From contig JAAFHW010000019.1 of NCBI GenBank assembly GCA_013298525.1, forward strand, positions 1 to 38,062: DNA of 38,062 bases, written 5' to 3'. Positions 27,201 through 35,194 of this stretch are shown here, piece by piece. How positions within the stretch are numbered: the first letter of the stretch is position 1; each line of letters opens with the position of its first letter. Origin of the DNA: Flavobacteriia bacterium (GTDB taxonomy: Bacteria > Bacteroidota > Bacteroidia > Flavobacteriales > Flavobacteriaceae). The notes beneath the pieces were generated by a model that did not search any database, was not told where the DNA came from, and saw nothing but the letters and a program-made list of their open reading frames with translations. Both the position numbers and the translations under genes were made by a program.

Positions 27201-27476
27201 TTCACGCATTTTACCGTTAATATCAATTGCATATCGCGAAACTGATACGCCTTCTGGCAAAGGAAACAAAAGCTCTGCTTCCATTTGACGATTGGTTCCA
27301 TTAAAAAAGTGCATCTCTGTAGTAGTATAGGCAATATTTCCGACAACTTTTACATTTACTTTTAACTGACTCAATCGCACCAACGACGAATCTTTACCTT
27401 TAACATTCAACTGAGGATTTTGAGCTTGAACCCAACTTCCAAAAAACAAAAGCGAGATTAGAATTAGATTTTTCAT
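24228..27476 (-). CDS. Secreted VIT-domain protein fused to a SusC-like N-terminal module and DUF2135
   Basis: 1082 residues with a signal peptide (1-19). Domains in order: VIT domain (about 25-150, with [20 protein letters not shown] and the [20 protein letters not shown] motif); a VWA-like region (about 255-410) with a MIDAS-like D266-V-S268-L-S270; a Pro/Lys hinge (588-604); a CarboxypepD_reg-like domain (614-690); a SusC-type [11 protein letters not shown] stretch, a highly acidic linker (706-714) and a plug-like start, [13 protein letters not shown] (744-756); a TPR-like helical region (about 800-950); and a DUF2135 domain (about 955-1055, [20 protein letters not shown]). There is no beta-barrel, so it is not a TonB receptor. 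Probably periplasmic or surface-attached; role unknown. Confidence 0.8.
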   Translation of the reverse strand: [1082 protein letters not shown]

Positions 27477-27569
27477 GTAGATATTTATTTGTTTTCTTTC
27501 AAAACGTGTTACAATGTTATAGAGTAGTTATTTTATAAAAAGGTTGGGATAGAAAATATATTTATTTAC

Positions 27570-27583
27570 TTTTATGCATAAAA
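27570..27583. promoter_or_regulatory. Palindrome upstream of the aminotransferase
   Basis: TTTTATGCATAAAA is a perfect 14-bp palindrome ending 12 bp before the ATG at 27596. It shares the TTATGC half-site with the palindrome just after the same gene (28724-28741). Confidence 0.4.
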
Positions 27584-27595
27584 TAATTGTTCAGC

Positions 27596-28723
27596 ATGTC
27601 CAAACTACCTCATATTACCACTAGTATTTTCAGTATAATGTCGCAACTGGCAGCAGATTATAAAGCCATAAATTTATCGCAAGGCTTTCCTAATTTTCCT
27701 GTCGATGAACGTTTAAAAAACTTAGTTGCTCAATGGTCAAAAAAAGAAATTCATCAATATTTACCGATGGCTGGTTTTCCTCCACTACTTGAGAAAATCG
27801 CGACACTTACCCAAAATTCTTATGGTAGAAAAGTGAATCCGAGAACTGATATTTTGATTACTGCAGGCGCTACAGAAGGTATATTTGCAAGCATACAAAC
27901 ATTAGTGGAACCAAATGAAGAGGTTATCATTTTGGATCCTAGTTATGATTGCTATGAAACACCTATTTTACTTTGTAATGCTATTCCAAAACGCATCAAT
28001 TTAAACAATGATTTCTCTCCAAATTGGGAACTTATTGGAGCTACTATGAATAGTAAAACCAAAATGATTATCATTAATAATCCTCATAATCCTACTGGAA
28101 AAACTTGGATCGAAAACGACTTTGTACAACTCGAAAAATTATTAGAATTGTATCCAAAAGTTTTAGTTCTTTCCGATGAAGTTTATGAATACATCACTTT
28201 TGAAAACAAACATATTTCGATACATCATAGAGAAAAACTGAGAGACAGAAGTGTTAGCGTTTCCTCATTTGGTAAATCATTTCACATCACAGGTTGGAAA
28301 ATTGGCTATTTAATTGCTCCTGAAGATTTAATGATAGAAATTAAAAAAGTACATCAATTTTTAGTGTTCAGTGTCAATAGTATTGCTCAATATGCCATCA
28401 ATGATTATATGGATTTGGTGCAAGTTTCTGAACTTGGAAATTTTTACCAACAAAAGAGAGATTTATTTAGAAACTTAATGCAAAACTCTAAATTTGAACT
28501 ACTTTCATGTGAGGGTTCTTATTTTCAGATAGCTTCTTATGCTGCTATTTCTGATGAAACTGATTTAGATTTTACTAAGCTCTTGGTTACAGAATTTGGA
28601 GTGGCTACCATTCCTCTTTCTCCATTTTATGCTGATGGAAAACAAACACAATGCATTCGCTTTTGTTTTGCCAAAGAAGATAACACTTTGATAGAAGCAA
28701 CGAATCTATTGTTAAAATTATAA
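27596..28723 (+). CDS. PLP-dependent aminotransferase, methionine/kynurenine type
   Basis: The ATG at 27596 gives 375 residues beginning SKLPHITTSIFSIMSQLA; a TTG at 27587 would add three residues. Class I fold: INLSQGFPNFPVDERL, ITAGATEGIFASIQTL, PSYDCYETPI, NNPHNPTGK, LSDEVYEYITF, and the Schiff-base lysine in SSFGKSFHITGWKIGYL; CIRFCFAKEDNTL ends the protein. The pattern fits the YbdL/methionine aminotransferase and kynurenine aminotransferase group, which transaminate 4-methylthio-2-oxobutanoate to methionine. Closeness to the met operon is suggestive only. Confidence 0.88.
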   Translation: MSKLPHITTSIFSIMSQLAADYKAINLSQGFPNFPVDERLKNLVAQWSKKEIHQYLPMAGFPPLLEKIATLTQNSYGRKVNPRTDILITAGATEGIFASIQTLVEPNEEVIILDPSYDCYETPILLCNAIPKRINLNNDFSPNWELIGATMNSKTKMIIINNPHNPTGKTWIENDFVQLEKLLELYPKVLVLSDEVYEYITFENKHISIHHREKLRDRSVSVSSFGKSFHITGWKIGYLIAPEDLMIEIKKVHQFLVFSVNSIAQYAINDYMDLVQVSELGNFYQQKRDLFRNLMQNSKFELLSCEGSYFQIASYAAISDETDLDFTKLLVTEFGVATIPLSPFYADGKQTQCIRFCFAKEDNTLIEATNLLLKL

Positions 28724-28741
28724 TATTATGCGTGCATAATA
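28724..28741. promoter_or_regulatory. Palindrome between the aminotransferase and SDR genes
   Basis: TATTATGC-GT-GCATAATA, 8-bp arms and a 2-bp centre, begins directly after the stop codon and lies about 40 bp before the SDR start. There is no U-run, so an operator is more likely than a terminator. Confidence 0.4.
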
Positions 28742-28781
28742 AATTATTTTCTATATTTACACTTCTAAAACAAACTAAACT

Positions 28782-29663
28782 ATGGATTTTTCAGCAAAAA
28801 TGCTTCGTGACGATGCACTAAAAGGTAAAACAATTGTAGTAACAGGTGGCGGAAGTGGCTTGGGAAAAGCAATGACAAAATATTTTCTAGAATTAGGTGC
28901 TAATGTTGCAATTTCTTCAAGAGATTTGGAAAAATTAAAAACTACAGCATCAGAATTAGAAAAAGAAACTGGTAGTAAATGCTTACCCATTCAATGTGAT
29001 GTAAGACATTATGACCAAGTAGAAGCTATGCTTGCAGAAGTTTTAAAAACTTTTGGAAAGGTAGATGTTCTTCTAAACAATGCAGCAGGAAATTTTATTT
29101 CTCCTACTGAAAGATTATCTGCAAATGCTTTTGATACTATTATTGATATCGTTTTGAAAGGTTCAAAAAACTGCACTTTAGCTTTTGGAAAGCATTGGAT
29201 TGAAACCAAGCAAACCAATTGCAATGTTTTAAATATTGTAACAACTTATGCCTGGACAGGTTCTGGTTATGTGGTTCCGAGTGCTACAGCAAAAGCTGGA
29301 GTTTTAGCTATGACAAGAAGTTTAGCAGTAGAATGGGCAAAATATGGTATTCGCATGAATGCTATTGCTCCTGGTCCATTTCCTACCAAAGGTGCTTGGG
29401 ACAGACTATTGCCAGGTGACTTAGCAGAAAAATTTGACATGGCTAAAAAAGTGCCATTAAGAAGAGTTGGTGATCACCAAGAATTAGCAAATCTTGCTGC
29501 TTATTTAGTTTCGGATTTTTCAGCTTACATTAATGGAGAAGTTGTCACTATTGATGGTGGCGAATGGTTGCAAGGCGCAGGACAATTCAATATTCTAGAA
29601 AAAATTCCTCAAGAAATGTGGGATATGCTTGAAGCAATGATAAAAAATAAAGGAAGTAAGTAA
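28782..29663 (+). CDS. SDR oxidoreductase, 2,4-dienoyl-CoA reductase-like
   Basis: 293 residues. NADP-binding TGGGSGLGKAMTKYF (21-35), SSRD at the end of beta-2, LNNAAGNF (97-104). The usual Tyr-x-x-x-Lys is replaced by SATAKAG (Ser and Lys kept, no Tyr), which is the hallmark of the dienoyl-CoA reductase (DECR/peroxisomal) branch. NAIAPGPFPTKGAWDRL (residues 193-209) and the C-terminal VTIDGGEWLQGAGQF agree. It would reduce 2,4-dienoyl-CoA in unsaturated fatty acid degradation. No other beta-oxidation gene is adjacent. Confidence 0.85.
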   Translation: MDFSAKMLRDDALKGKTIVVTGGGSGLGKAMTKYFLELGANVAISSRDLEKLKTTASELEKETGSKCLPIQCDVRHYDQVEAMLAEVLKTFGKVDVLLNNAAGNFISPTERLSANAFDTIIDIVLKGSKNCTLAFGKHWIETKQTNCNVLNIVTTYAWTGSGYVVPSATAKAGVLAMTRSLAVEWAKYGIRMNAIAPGPFPTKGAWDRLLPGDLAEKFDMAKKVPLRRVGDHQELANLAAYLVSDFSAYINGEVVTIDGGEWLQGAGQFNILEKIPQEMWDMLEAMIKNKGSK

Positions 29664-29667
29664 TAGT

Positions 29668-29803
29668 ATTCAGTGATCAATATTCAGTGGTCAGTAAAAT
29701 ACCTTTTCAAAAAAGTCAGTTAGAATTTTCTATCTGACTTTTTTATTTGAAAAAGAATTATTGTCTAACAATTTAGTACTGAACACTGAAAACTAAATTT
29801 TAC
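29668..29803. repeat. Degenerate short-word repeats flanking a terminator
   Basis: ATTCAGTGATC and ATTCAGTGGTC repeat in tandem (about 29670-29694). Beyond the terminator, GTACTGAACACTGAAAAC (about 29777-29794) carries the same word in the opposite orientation. No coding potential. Confidence 0.5.
29709..29744 (+). terminator. Terminator after the SDR gene
   Basis: AAAAAAGTCAG (29709-29719) / CTGACTTTTTT (29734-29744), with an inner TAGA/TCTA extension. The A and T runs make it bidirectional. Confidence 0.85.
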
Positions 29804-29878
29804 AAGATTGTTAACAAATAACACTTTTATAAACCATAAAAAATTGTATTTTTACCACTCAAAATTTGAATCAAATAA

Positions 29879-30646
29879 ATGGGTAAAATCATTGCAATCG
29901 CCAACCAAAAAGGTGGTGTAGGAAAAACGACTACTTCGGTTAATTTAGCGGCATCACTAGGAGTTTTAGAAAAGAAAGTTTTATTAATCGACGCCGATCC
30001 GCAAGCCAACGCGAGTTCGGGTTTAGGCATTGATGTAGAAAGTGTAGAAATTGGAACGTATCAAATTATTGAACAAAGTAATATTCCTGAAGAAGCAATT
30101 GTAAAATCTACTTCTCCAAATGTTGATATAATTCCTGCGCACATTGACCTTGTTGCCATCGAAATTGAATTGGTTGACAAAGAAAATCGTGAGTATATGC
30201 TTAAACAAGCTTTAGAAAGCATTAAAGATAAATACGATTATATTTTAATTGATTGTGCACCATCACTAGGATTACTAACATTAAATGCTTTAACAGCAGC
30301 CGATTCTGTAGTAATTCCTATTCAATGCGAATATTTTGCATTAGAAGGTTTAGGAAAATTATTGAATACAATAAAAAGTGTTCAAAAAATTCATAATCCA
30401 AACTTAGATATTGAAGGATTGCTTTTAACAATGTATGATTCGCGTTTACGCCTTTCAAATCAAGTTGTGGAAGAAGTTCAAAAACATTTTAACGATATGG
30501 TTTTCAAAACTATAATTCAAAGAAATGTAAAATTAAGCGAGGCACCAAGTTTTGGAGAAAGTATCATTGCTTTTGATGCAACTAGTAAAGGAGCGATGAA
30601 TTACTTGAGTTTGGCAGAAGAAATTATTAAAAAAAACAGTAACTAA
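29879..30646 (+). CDS. parA: Chromosome partitioning ATPase ParA (Soj)
   Basis: 255 residues, the small chromosomal type without an HTH domain. Deviant Walker A KGGVGKTTTS (11-20), Walker A' LLIDADPQANAS (35-46), Walker B YILIDCAPSLGLL (121-133). It binds DNA non-specifically as an ATP dimer and moves ParB-parS complexes. parB follows after 3 bases. Monocistronic upstream; the gap before it carries a terminator and short-word repeats. Confidence 0.95.
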   Translation: MGKIIAIANQKGGVGKTTTSVNLAASLGVLEKKVLLIDADPQANASSGLGIDVESVEIGTYQIIEQSNIPEEAIVKSTSPNVDIIPAHIDLVAIEIELVDKENREYMLKQALESIKDKYDYILIDCAPSLGLLTLNALTAADSVVIPIQCEYFALEGLGKLLNTIKSVQKIHNPNLDIEGLLLTMYDSRLRLSNQVVEEVQKHFNDMVFKTIIQRNVKLSEAPSFGESIIAFDATSKGAMNYLSLAEEIIKKNSN

Positions 30647-30649
30647 TTT

Positions 30650-31549
30650 ATGGCGAAGGCACTAAAAAAACAAGCTTTAGGAAGAGGATTGTCTGCTTTG
30701 TTAAAAGATCCTGATAACGATATTAAATCAATTGATGATAAAAATGCTGACAAAGTTGTTGGTAACATTCTTGAAATTGAAATTGATTCTATTGAAATAA
30801 ATCCGTTTCAACCTAGATCTAATTTTAATGAAGAAGCATTAAAAGAATTAGCTTCATCAATCAAGGAACTTGGTGTTATTCAGCCTATTACTGTAAGAAA
30901 ATTAGATTTCAATAAATACCAATTAATTTCTGGTGAACGCCGTTTACGTGCTTCCAAATTAGTTGGAATGACAACAATTCCTGCCTACATCAGAATTGCT
31001 AATGATAACGAATCATTGGTAATGGCATTGGTTGAAAACATTCAACGTCACGATTTAGATCCAATCGAGATTGCTTTATCATACCAACGTTTGATTGAAG
31101 AAATTCAACTAACTCAAGAACAAATGAGTGAACGAGTTGGAAAAAAACGTTCTACAATAACAAATTATTTACGACTTTTAAAGTTAGATCCGATTATTCA
31201 AACAGGAATTCGTGATGGTTTTATTAGTATGGGACATGGTCGTGCAATGATTAATATAGATGACCAAGATGTTCAAACTGATATTTATCAAAAAATTGTA
31301 AGCCAAAACCTTTCTGTTCGTGATACAGAAGCTTTGGTAAAAAAACATCAAGACGGATTAAAACCTACTACACCGAAAGCAAAAAAAGCAAGTTCATTTT
31401 CTATTGCTGACGACCAAAAGAAAGCCTTTACTAATTTCTTTGGAGCAAAAGTTGATGTAAAAGTTGACGGAAAAGGAAAAGGTAAAATTGCAATTCCATT
31501 CCATTCAGAAGAGGATTTTAATAGAATTGTAAAATTAATCAACGGTTAG
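30650..31549 (+). CDS. parB: Chromosome partitioning protein ParB
   Basis: 299 residues. N-terminal KKQALGRGLSALL, the ParA-contacting peptide; box I INPFQPRSNF and box II ISGERRLRASKLVG (CTP-binding/hydrolysis fold); HTH with QEQMSERVGKKRSTITNYLRLL; C-terminal dimerisation domain (about 245-299). It binds parS and spreads as a CTP-dependent clamp. No parS-like 16-mer palindrome was noticed in the window. Its stop overlaps the next start by one base. Confidence 0.95.
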   Translation: MAKALKKQALGRGLSALLKDPDNDIKSIDDKNADKVVGNILEIEIDSIEINPFQPRSNFNEEALKELASSIKELGVIQPITVRKLDFNKYQLISGERRLRASKLVGMTTIPAYIRIANDNESLVMALVENIQRHDLDPIEIALSYQRLIEEIQLTQEQMSERVGKKRSTITNYLRLLKLDPIIQTGIRDGFISMGHGRAMINIDDQDVQTDIYQKIVSQNLSVRDTEALVKKHQDGLKPTTPKAKKASSFSIADDQKKAFTNFFGAKVDVKVDGKGKGKIAIPFHSEEDFNRIVKLING

Positions 31550-32109
31550 TGATTAAGTCGATTTACATATCATTATTCTTACTTCTTTTGGGAAGTAATT
31601 TGTCATTTAGCCAAACTGAATTGGGTAAAGATTTAGTAGCTTTAGATACTATTAGCAAATCTCAAATCAATCCGCTTGCACCTGCAAAAGCAGCATTTTA
31701 TTCGGCTGTTCTTCCCGGGTTAGGACAAGCCTATAATAAGAAATATTGGAAAATTCCTATTGTTTATGGAGCTATGGGAACTAGTATTTATTTCTATATT
31801 AGTAATAATAAAAAATACCATCAATATCGCGATGCCTACAAAAGTCGATTAGAAGGTTATACTGGAGATGAATTCTCTTACTTAGATGATTCACGACTTA
31901 TTGCCGCACAAAAATTCTATCAAAGAAATCGAGATTTATCAATGCTCATCACTGGATTGTTTTACATTTTAAATATTGTCGATGCTAACGTTGATGCTCA
32001 CTTAATGCAATTCAACGTAAATGAAAAACTTACTGTAAAACCAGATATTTACAGAAATGACTTCACTTCAAGACAAAATCTTGGCATTTCTGTAACTTTA
32101 AAATTATAA
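31549..32109 (+). CDS. DUF5683 protein
   Basis: A GTG start sharing its first base with the parB stop; 186 residues. Signal peptide or membrane anchor (1-22, YISLFLLLLGSNLSFSQ), then the DUF5683 core AAFYSAVLPGLGQAYNKKYWKIPIVYGAMG (68-97 region) with a membrane hairpin, and LFYILNIVDANVDAHLMQF. Found behind parB in most flavobacteria; translational coupling supports co-expression. Function unknown. Confidence 0.85.
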   Translation: MIKSIYISLFLLLLGSNLSFSQTELGKDLVALDTISKSQINPLAPAKAAFYSAVLPGLGQAYNKKYWKIPIVYGAMGTSIYFYISNNKKYHQYRDAYKSRLEGYTGDEFSYLDDSRLIAAQKFYQRNRDLSMLITGLFYILNIVDANVDAHLMQFNVNEKLTVKPDIYRNDFTSRQNLGISVTLKL

Positions 32110-32158
32110 AGTTTTCTTAAAACTGTAACAAACAACATCACAAGCTAACTAACTCATC

Positions 32159-32860
32159 ATGAAAATAGCACTTCTTGGATACGGAAAAATGGGTAAAGTA
32201 ATTGAACGAATTGCTTTAGAAAGAGGTCATGAAATCGTACTAAGAAAATCAAGTGCTTCTTCTTTTGATGGATTAGATAATGCTGATGTTGCCATAGATT
32301 TTAGTGTACCAAATTCTGCTGTCACAAATATTTCTGAGTGTTTGAATAACGGAATTCCAGTAATTTCAGGAACTACAGGTTGGTTGGAAGATTACAATAA
32401 AATGGTAACACTTTGTGAAGAAAAAAATGGCGCCTTTATTTATGGTTCCAATTTTAGTTTAGGAGTGAATTTATTTTTTGAATTGAATAATTATTTGGCA
32501 AAAATGATGTCAAAGTTCAATCAATATAAAGTTACGATGGAAGAAATTCATCATACTCAAAAGCTAGATGCTCCAAGCGGAACCGCAATTTCATTAGCAA
32601 AAGGAGTTATAGAAAATTCAAATTATAAAAATTGGACTTTAGAAAATCCAAATGAAAACGAAATTCAAATTGATGCCAAAAGAATAGAAAATGTTCCAGG
32701 AACACACAGTATTTTTTACACATCTGAAGTAGATACTATAGAAATCAAACATACAGCACATAATCGAGATGGGTTTGCTTTAGGTTCAATAATAGCAGCT
32801 GAATGGATAGTAGGAAAAAAAGGTGTTTTCACAATGAAAGACGTTTTGGAATTGAAATAA
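32159..32860 (+). CDS. dapB: 4-hydroxy-tetrahydrodipicolinate reductase
   Basis: NAD(P)H-dependent step of diaminopimelate/lysine synthesis. 233 residues, slightly shorter than E. coli DapB (273), as usual in Bacteroidota. GYGKMG (8-13 region), SGTTGW (70-75), and the catalytic signature E129-x-H-H-x-x-K135-x-D-x-P-S-G-T (129-142). It lies 49 bases after the DUF5683 gene and 83 bases before lepB. Confidence 0.94.
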   Translation: MKIALLGYGKMGKVIERIALERGHEIVLRKSSASSFDGLDNADVAIDFSVPNSAVTNISECLNNGIPVISGTTGWLEDYNKMVTLCEEKNGAFIYGSNFSLGVNLFFELNNYLAKMMSKFNQYKVTMEEIHHTQKLDAPSGTAISLAKGVIENSNYKNWTLENPNENEIQIDAKRIENVPGTHSIFYTSEVDTIEIKHTAHNRDGFALGSIIAAEWIVGKKGVFTMKDVLELK

Positions 32861-32943
32861 AGAAAATAGATATAGAAGATTAAATGAATTAAGATATTTT
32901 ACTCTTAAACTTTTAAACTCATAAACTTTTAAACAAATATAAA

Positions 32944-34527
32944 ATGACAGCATATCAATGGTTTGTGTTTTTCCTAATTGTTCAACTAATCCACGGATTG
33001 GGAACATGGAAATTATATGAGAAAGCAGGAAGAAAATCTTGGGAAGCATTTATTCCGGTTTACAATTCGATAATTTTGATGAAAATCATAAATCGACCTA
33101 CTTGGTGGACATTTTTATTATTTCTTCCGGTAATCAATCTAATGATGTTTCCTATTGTTTGGGTTGAAACCTTGAGAAGTTTTGGAAAAAATTCTTCAAC
33201 TGATACTTTTCTTGGAGTGATTACTTGTGGGTTTTACATCTACTACATCAATTACACTCAAAATGTTGAATATATAAAAGACAGAAGTTTAACTCCAGCA
33301 ACCAAAACTGGTGATACAATAGGCTCTTTGCTTTTTGCAATCATTGTTGCAACTTTTGTTCATACTTATTTTATTCAGCCTTTTGTAATCCCATCATCCT
33401 CTTTAGAAAAATCTTTGTTAATTGGTGATTTCCTATTTGTAAGTAAGCAAAATTATGGTGCAAGAACTCCTATGACAACTATTGCAGCGCCAATGGTTCA
33501 TGACACCTTACCATTTATTAAGACAAAATCATATTCTACTTTTCCGCAATTACCTTATTTTAGATTTCCTGGTTTTGAAAAAATAAAAAATAATGATATT
33601 GTAGTTTTCAACTGGCCAAGAGACACCTTATTCCATATGTATCTTCCTGCCGATAAAAGATATGACAAACCCATCGATAAAAAGACAAATTATGTAAAAC
33701 GTTGCGTCGGAATTCCTGGTGATAGCCTACAAATCAAAGACGGAATTGTTTTTATCAATGGAAAAGAATTGATTTTACCAGATAGAGCTAAACCTCAATA
33801 TTCTTATAAAGTAACATTAGATCCTAAATCTACAACAGATTTTGACGCTGTTTTCAAAGATTTAAATATTACAGATGGATATGGGTTTGAAACTGCAGAC
33901 AGAGATTCATTAACTATTCGTGCGCTTACATTTGAAAATGCAGAAAAACTAAAAACAGTTTCTGGAATTACTTCTATAAAAAGAAATATCAGAAAAGGTC
34001 GTGAAAATGGAATTTTCCCATGCAAACATCACGATGGAGCTGATGAGAACAAAATTGCTTGGAGTGGCGATAATTATGGTCCTATTTACATTCCACAAGC
34101 CGGTAAAACCGTTGCATTAAATTTAGAATCTCTTCCATTCTACAAGATTATTATCAAAGAATATGAAGGAAATAAATTGAAAGTTGTTGGCAATGATATT
34201 TATATAAATGACAAAATAGCAACTACTTATACTTTCAAACAAAACTACTATTGGATGATGGGAGATAATCGCCACAATTCTTTAGATGCGCGTTATTTTG
34301 GTTATACTCCAGAAGATCATATAGTAGGAAAACCAATCTTTATTTGGATGAGTTGGGATTCTAATGGTCAAGGAATTATGAATAAAATTCGTTGGGAAAG
34401 ATTGTTTACTACTGTAAGTGGTGAAGGACAACCTCAATCTTATTTTAAATATTTCTTATTTTTATTAGCTGCCTATTTCGTCGGTGAATACTTCTGGACT
34501 AAGAGAAAAGCAAAAAAATCTGAATAG
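32944..34527 (+). CDS. lepB: Signal peptidase I with N-terminal membrane extension
   Basis: Cleaves signal peptides on the periplasmic face of the inner membrane. At 527 residues it is long. An N-terminal DUF5684-like region (1-105) has about three membrane segments and AFIPVYNSIILMKI, then another membrane segment (124-142) precedes the catalytic domain. Nucleophile Ser153 in IPSSSLEKSLLIGD (canonical SGSM has become SSSL); general base Lys252 in YVKRCVGIPGDSL; GDNRHNSLDARYFG (440-453) is box E. A large insert (about 290-400) separates the two. One more membrane segment near the C-terminus (502-517). Confidence 0.93.
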   Translation: MTAYQWFVFFLIVQLIHGLGTWKLYEKAGRKSWEAFIPVYNSIILMKIINRPTWWTFLLFLPVINLMMFPIVWVETLRSFGKNSSTDTFLGVITCGFYIYYINYTQNVEYIKDRSLTPATKTGDTIGSLLFAIIVATFVHTYFIQPFVIPSSSLEKSLLIGDFLFVSKQNYGARTPMTTIAAPMVHDTLPFIKTKSYSTFPQLPYFRFPGFEKIKNNDIVVFNWPRDTLFHMYLPADKRYDKPIDKKTNYVKRCVGIPGDSLQIKDGIVFINGKELILPDRAKPQYSYKVTLDPKSTTDFDAVFKDLNITDGYGFETADRDSLTIRALTFENAEKLKTVSGITSIKRNIRKGRENGIFPCKHHDGADENKIAWSGDNYGPIYIPQAGKTVALNLESLPFYKIIIKEYEGNKLKVVGNDIYINDKIATTYTFKQNYYWMMGDNRHNSLDARYFGYTPEDHIVGKPIFIWMSWDSNGQGIMNKIRWERLFTTVSGEGQPQSYFKYFLFLLAAYFVGEYFWTKRKAKKSE

Positions 34528-34579
34528 TTTATAGTTTATGGTTCATAGTTTGTGAACCATAAACAACAAACCATAAACA
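34526..34579. repeat. Short-word repeat and 12-bp hairpin between lepB and the wbqC-like gene
   Basis: GTTTATGGTTCA (34534-34545) and TGAACCATAAAC (34553-34564) form a perfect 12-bp stem with a 7-nt loop, followed by ACCATAAACAATG leading into the next start. No U-run, so not a standard terminator. The whole gap consists of TTTATGG/CCATAAA-type words. Confidence 0.6.
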
Positions 34580-35194
34580 ATGAATCATATAATTTTATAT
34601 CCTACTTATTTCCCATCAATAAGTCAGTTTATTGCAATGGCGCAAGCAGATTCGATTACGTTTGAAATGGAAGACAATTTCCAAAAACAAACCAATCGTA
34701 ATAGAATGTACATATACAGTCCGAATGGCTTGCAAATGTTGAATGTTCCTATCAAACATAGTAAAGAACGTCATCAAAAAAGTAAAGATGTAAGAATTGA
34801 AAACGACTTTGATTGGCAAAAACAACATTTCAAATCCCTAGAAGCTGGCTACAGAAGTTCGCCTTTCTTTGAGTATTTTGAAGATGAAATAGTACCTGTT
34901 TTTGAAAAAAAGTATGATTTTTTGAAAGATTTAAATTTTGACACCATGACTTTGGTTTCAAAATGTCTACGAATGCCATTAACATATAGTAAAACTACCG
35001 AATATTTTCAAGAAGTTCCAAACTTCAAAGACTTTAGAGATTTGGCTAACGGAAAAAAAGACACTACTATCATTACTCCTTACACTCAAGTATTTGATGA
35101 TAAACATGGCTTTATAAACAATTTGAGTATTCTCGATTTGCTTTTTAATGAAGGTCGTTATGCTTTAGATTATTTAAAAAATCAATCCTTATAA
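34580..35194 (+). CDS. WbqC-like family protein
   Basis: 204 residues. Opens HIILYPTYFPSISQFIAMAQ and contains FEMEDNFQKQTNRNRMYIYSPNG, then LNVPIKHSKERHQKSKDVRIEN and DWQKQHFKSLEAGYRSSPFFEYFED, all typical of WbqC-like proteins (expected N-terminal YxPxYFPxxxxxxxxxxAD and an internal Y-x-x-SP-F). Some relatives sit in O-antigen or sugar-modification loci; here it follows lepB. The biochemical role is not established. It ends exactly where the convergent gene begins, with no gap. Confidence 0.85.
   Translation: MNHIILYPTYFPSISQFIAMAQADSITFEMEDNFQKQTNRNRMYIYSPNGLQMLNVPIKHSKERHQKSKDVRIENDFDWQKQHFKSLEAGYRSSPFFEYFEDEIVPVFEKKYDFLKDLNFDTMTLVSKCLRMPLTYSKTTEYFQEVPNFKDFRDLANGKKDTTIITPYTQVFDDKHGFINNLSILDLLFNEGRYALDYLKNQSL

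Noticed and set aside
29804..32110. parS site near parAB
   Set aside because: No 16-bp palindrome of the TGTTNCACGTGAAACA kind was found here or elsewhere in the window; CACGTG occurrences (for example near 13625 and 20335) are within genes and not palindromic beyond the core.
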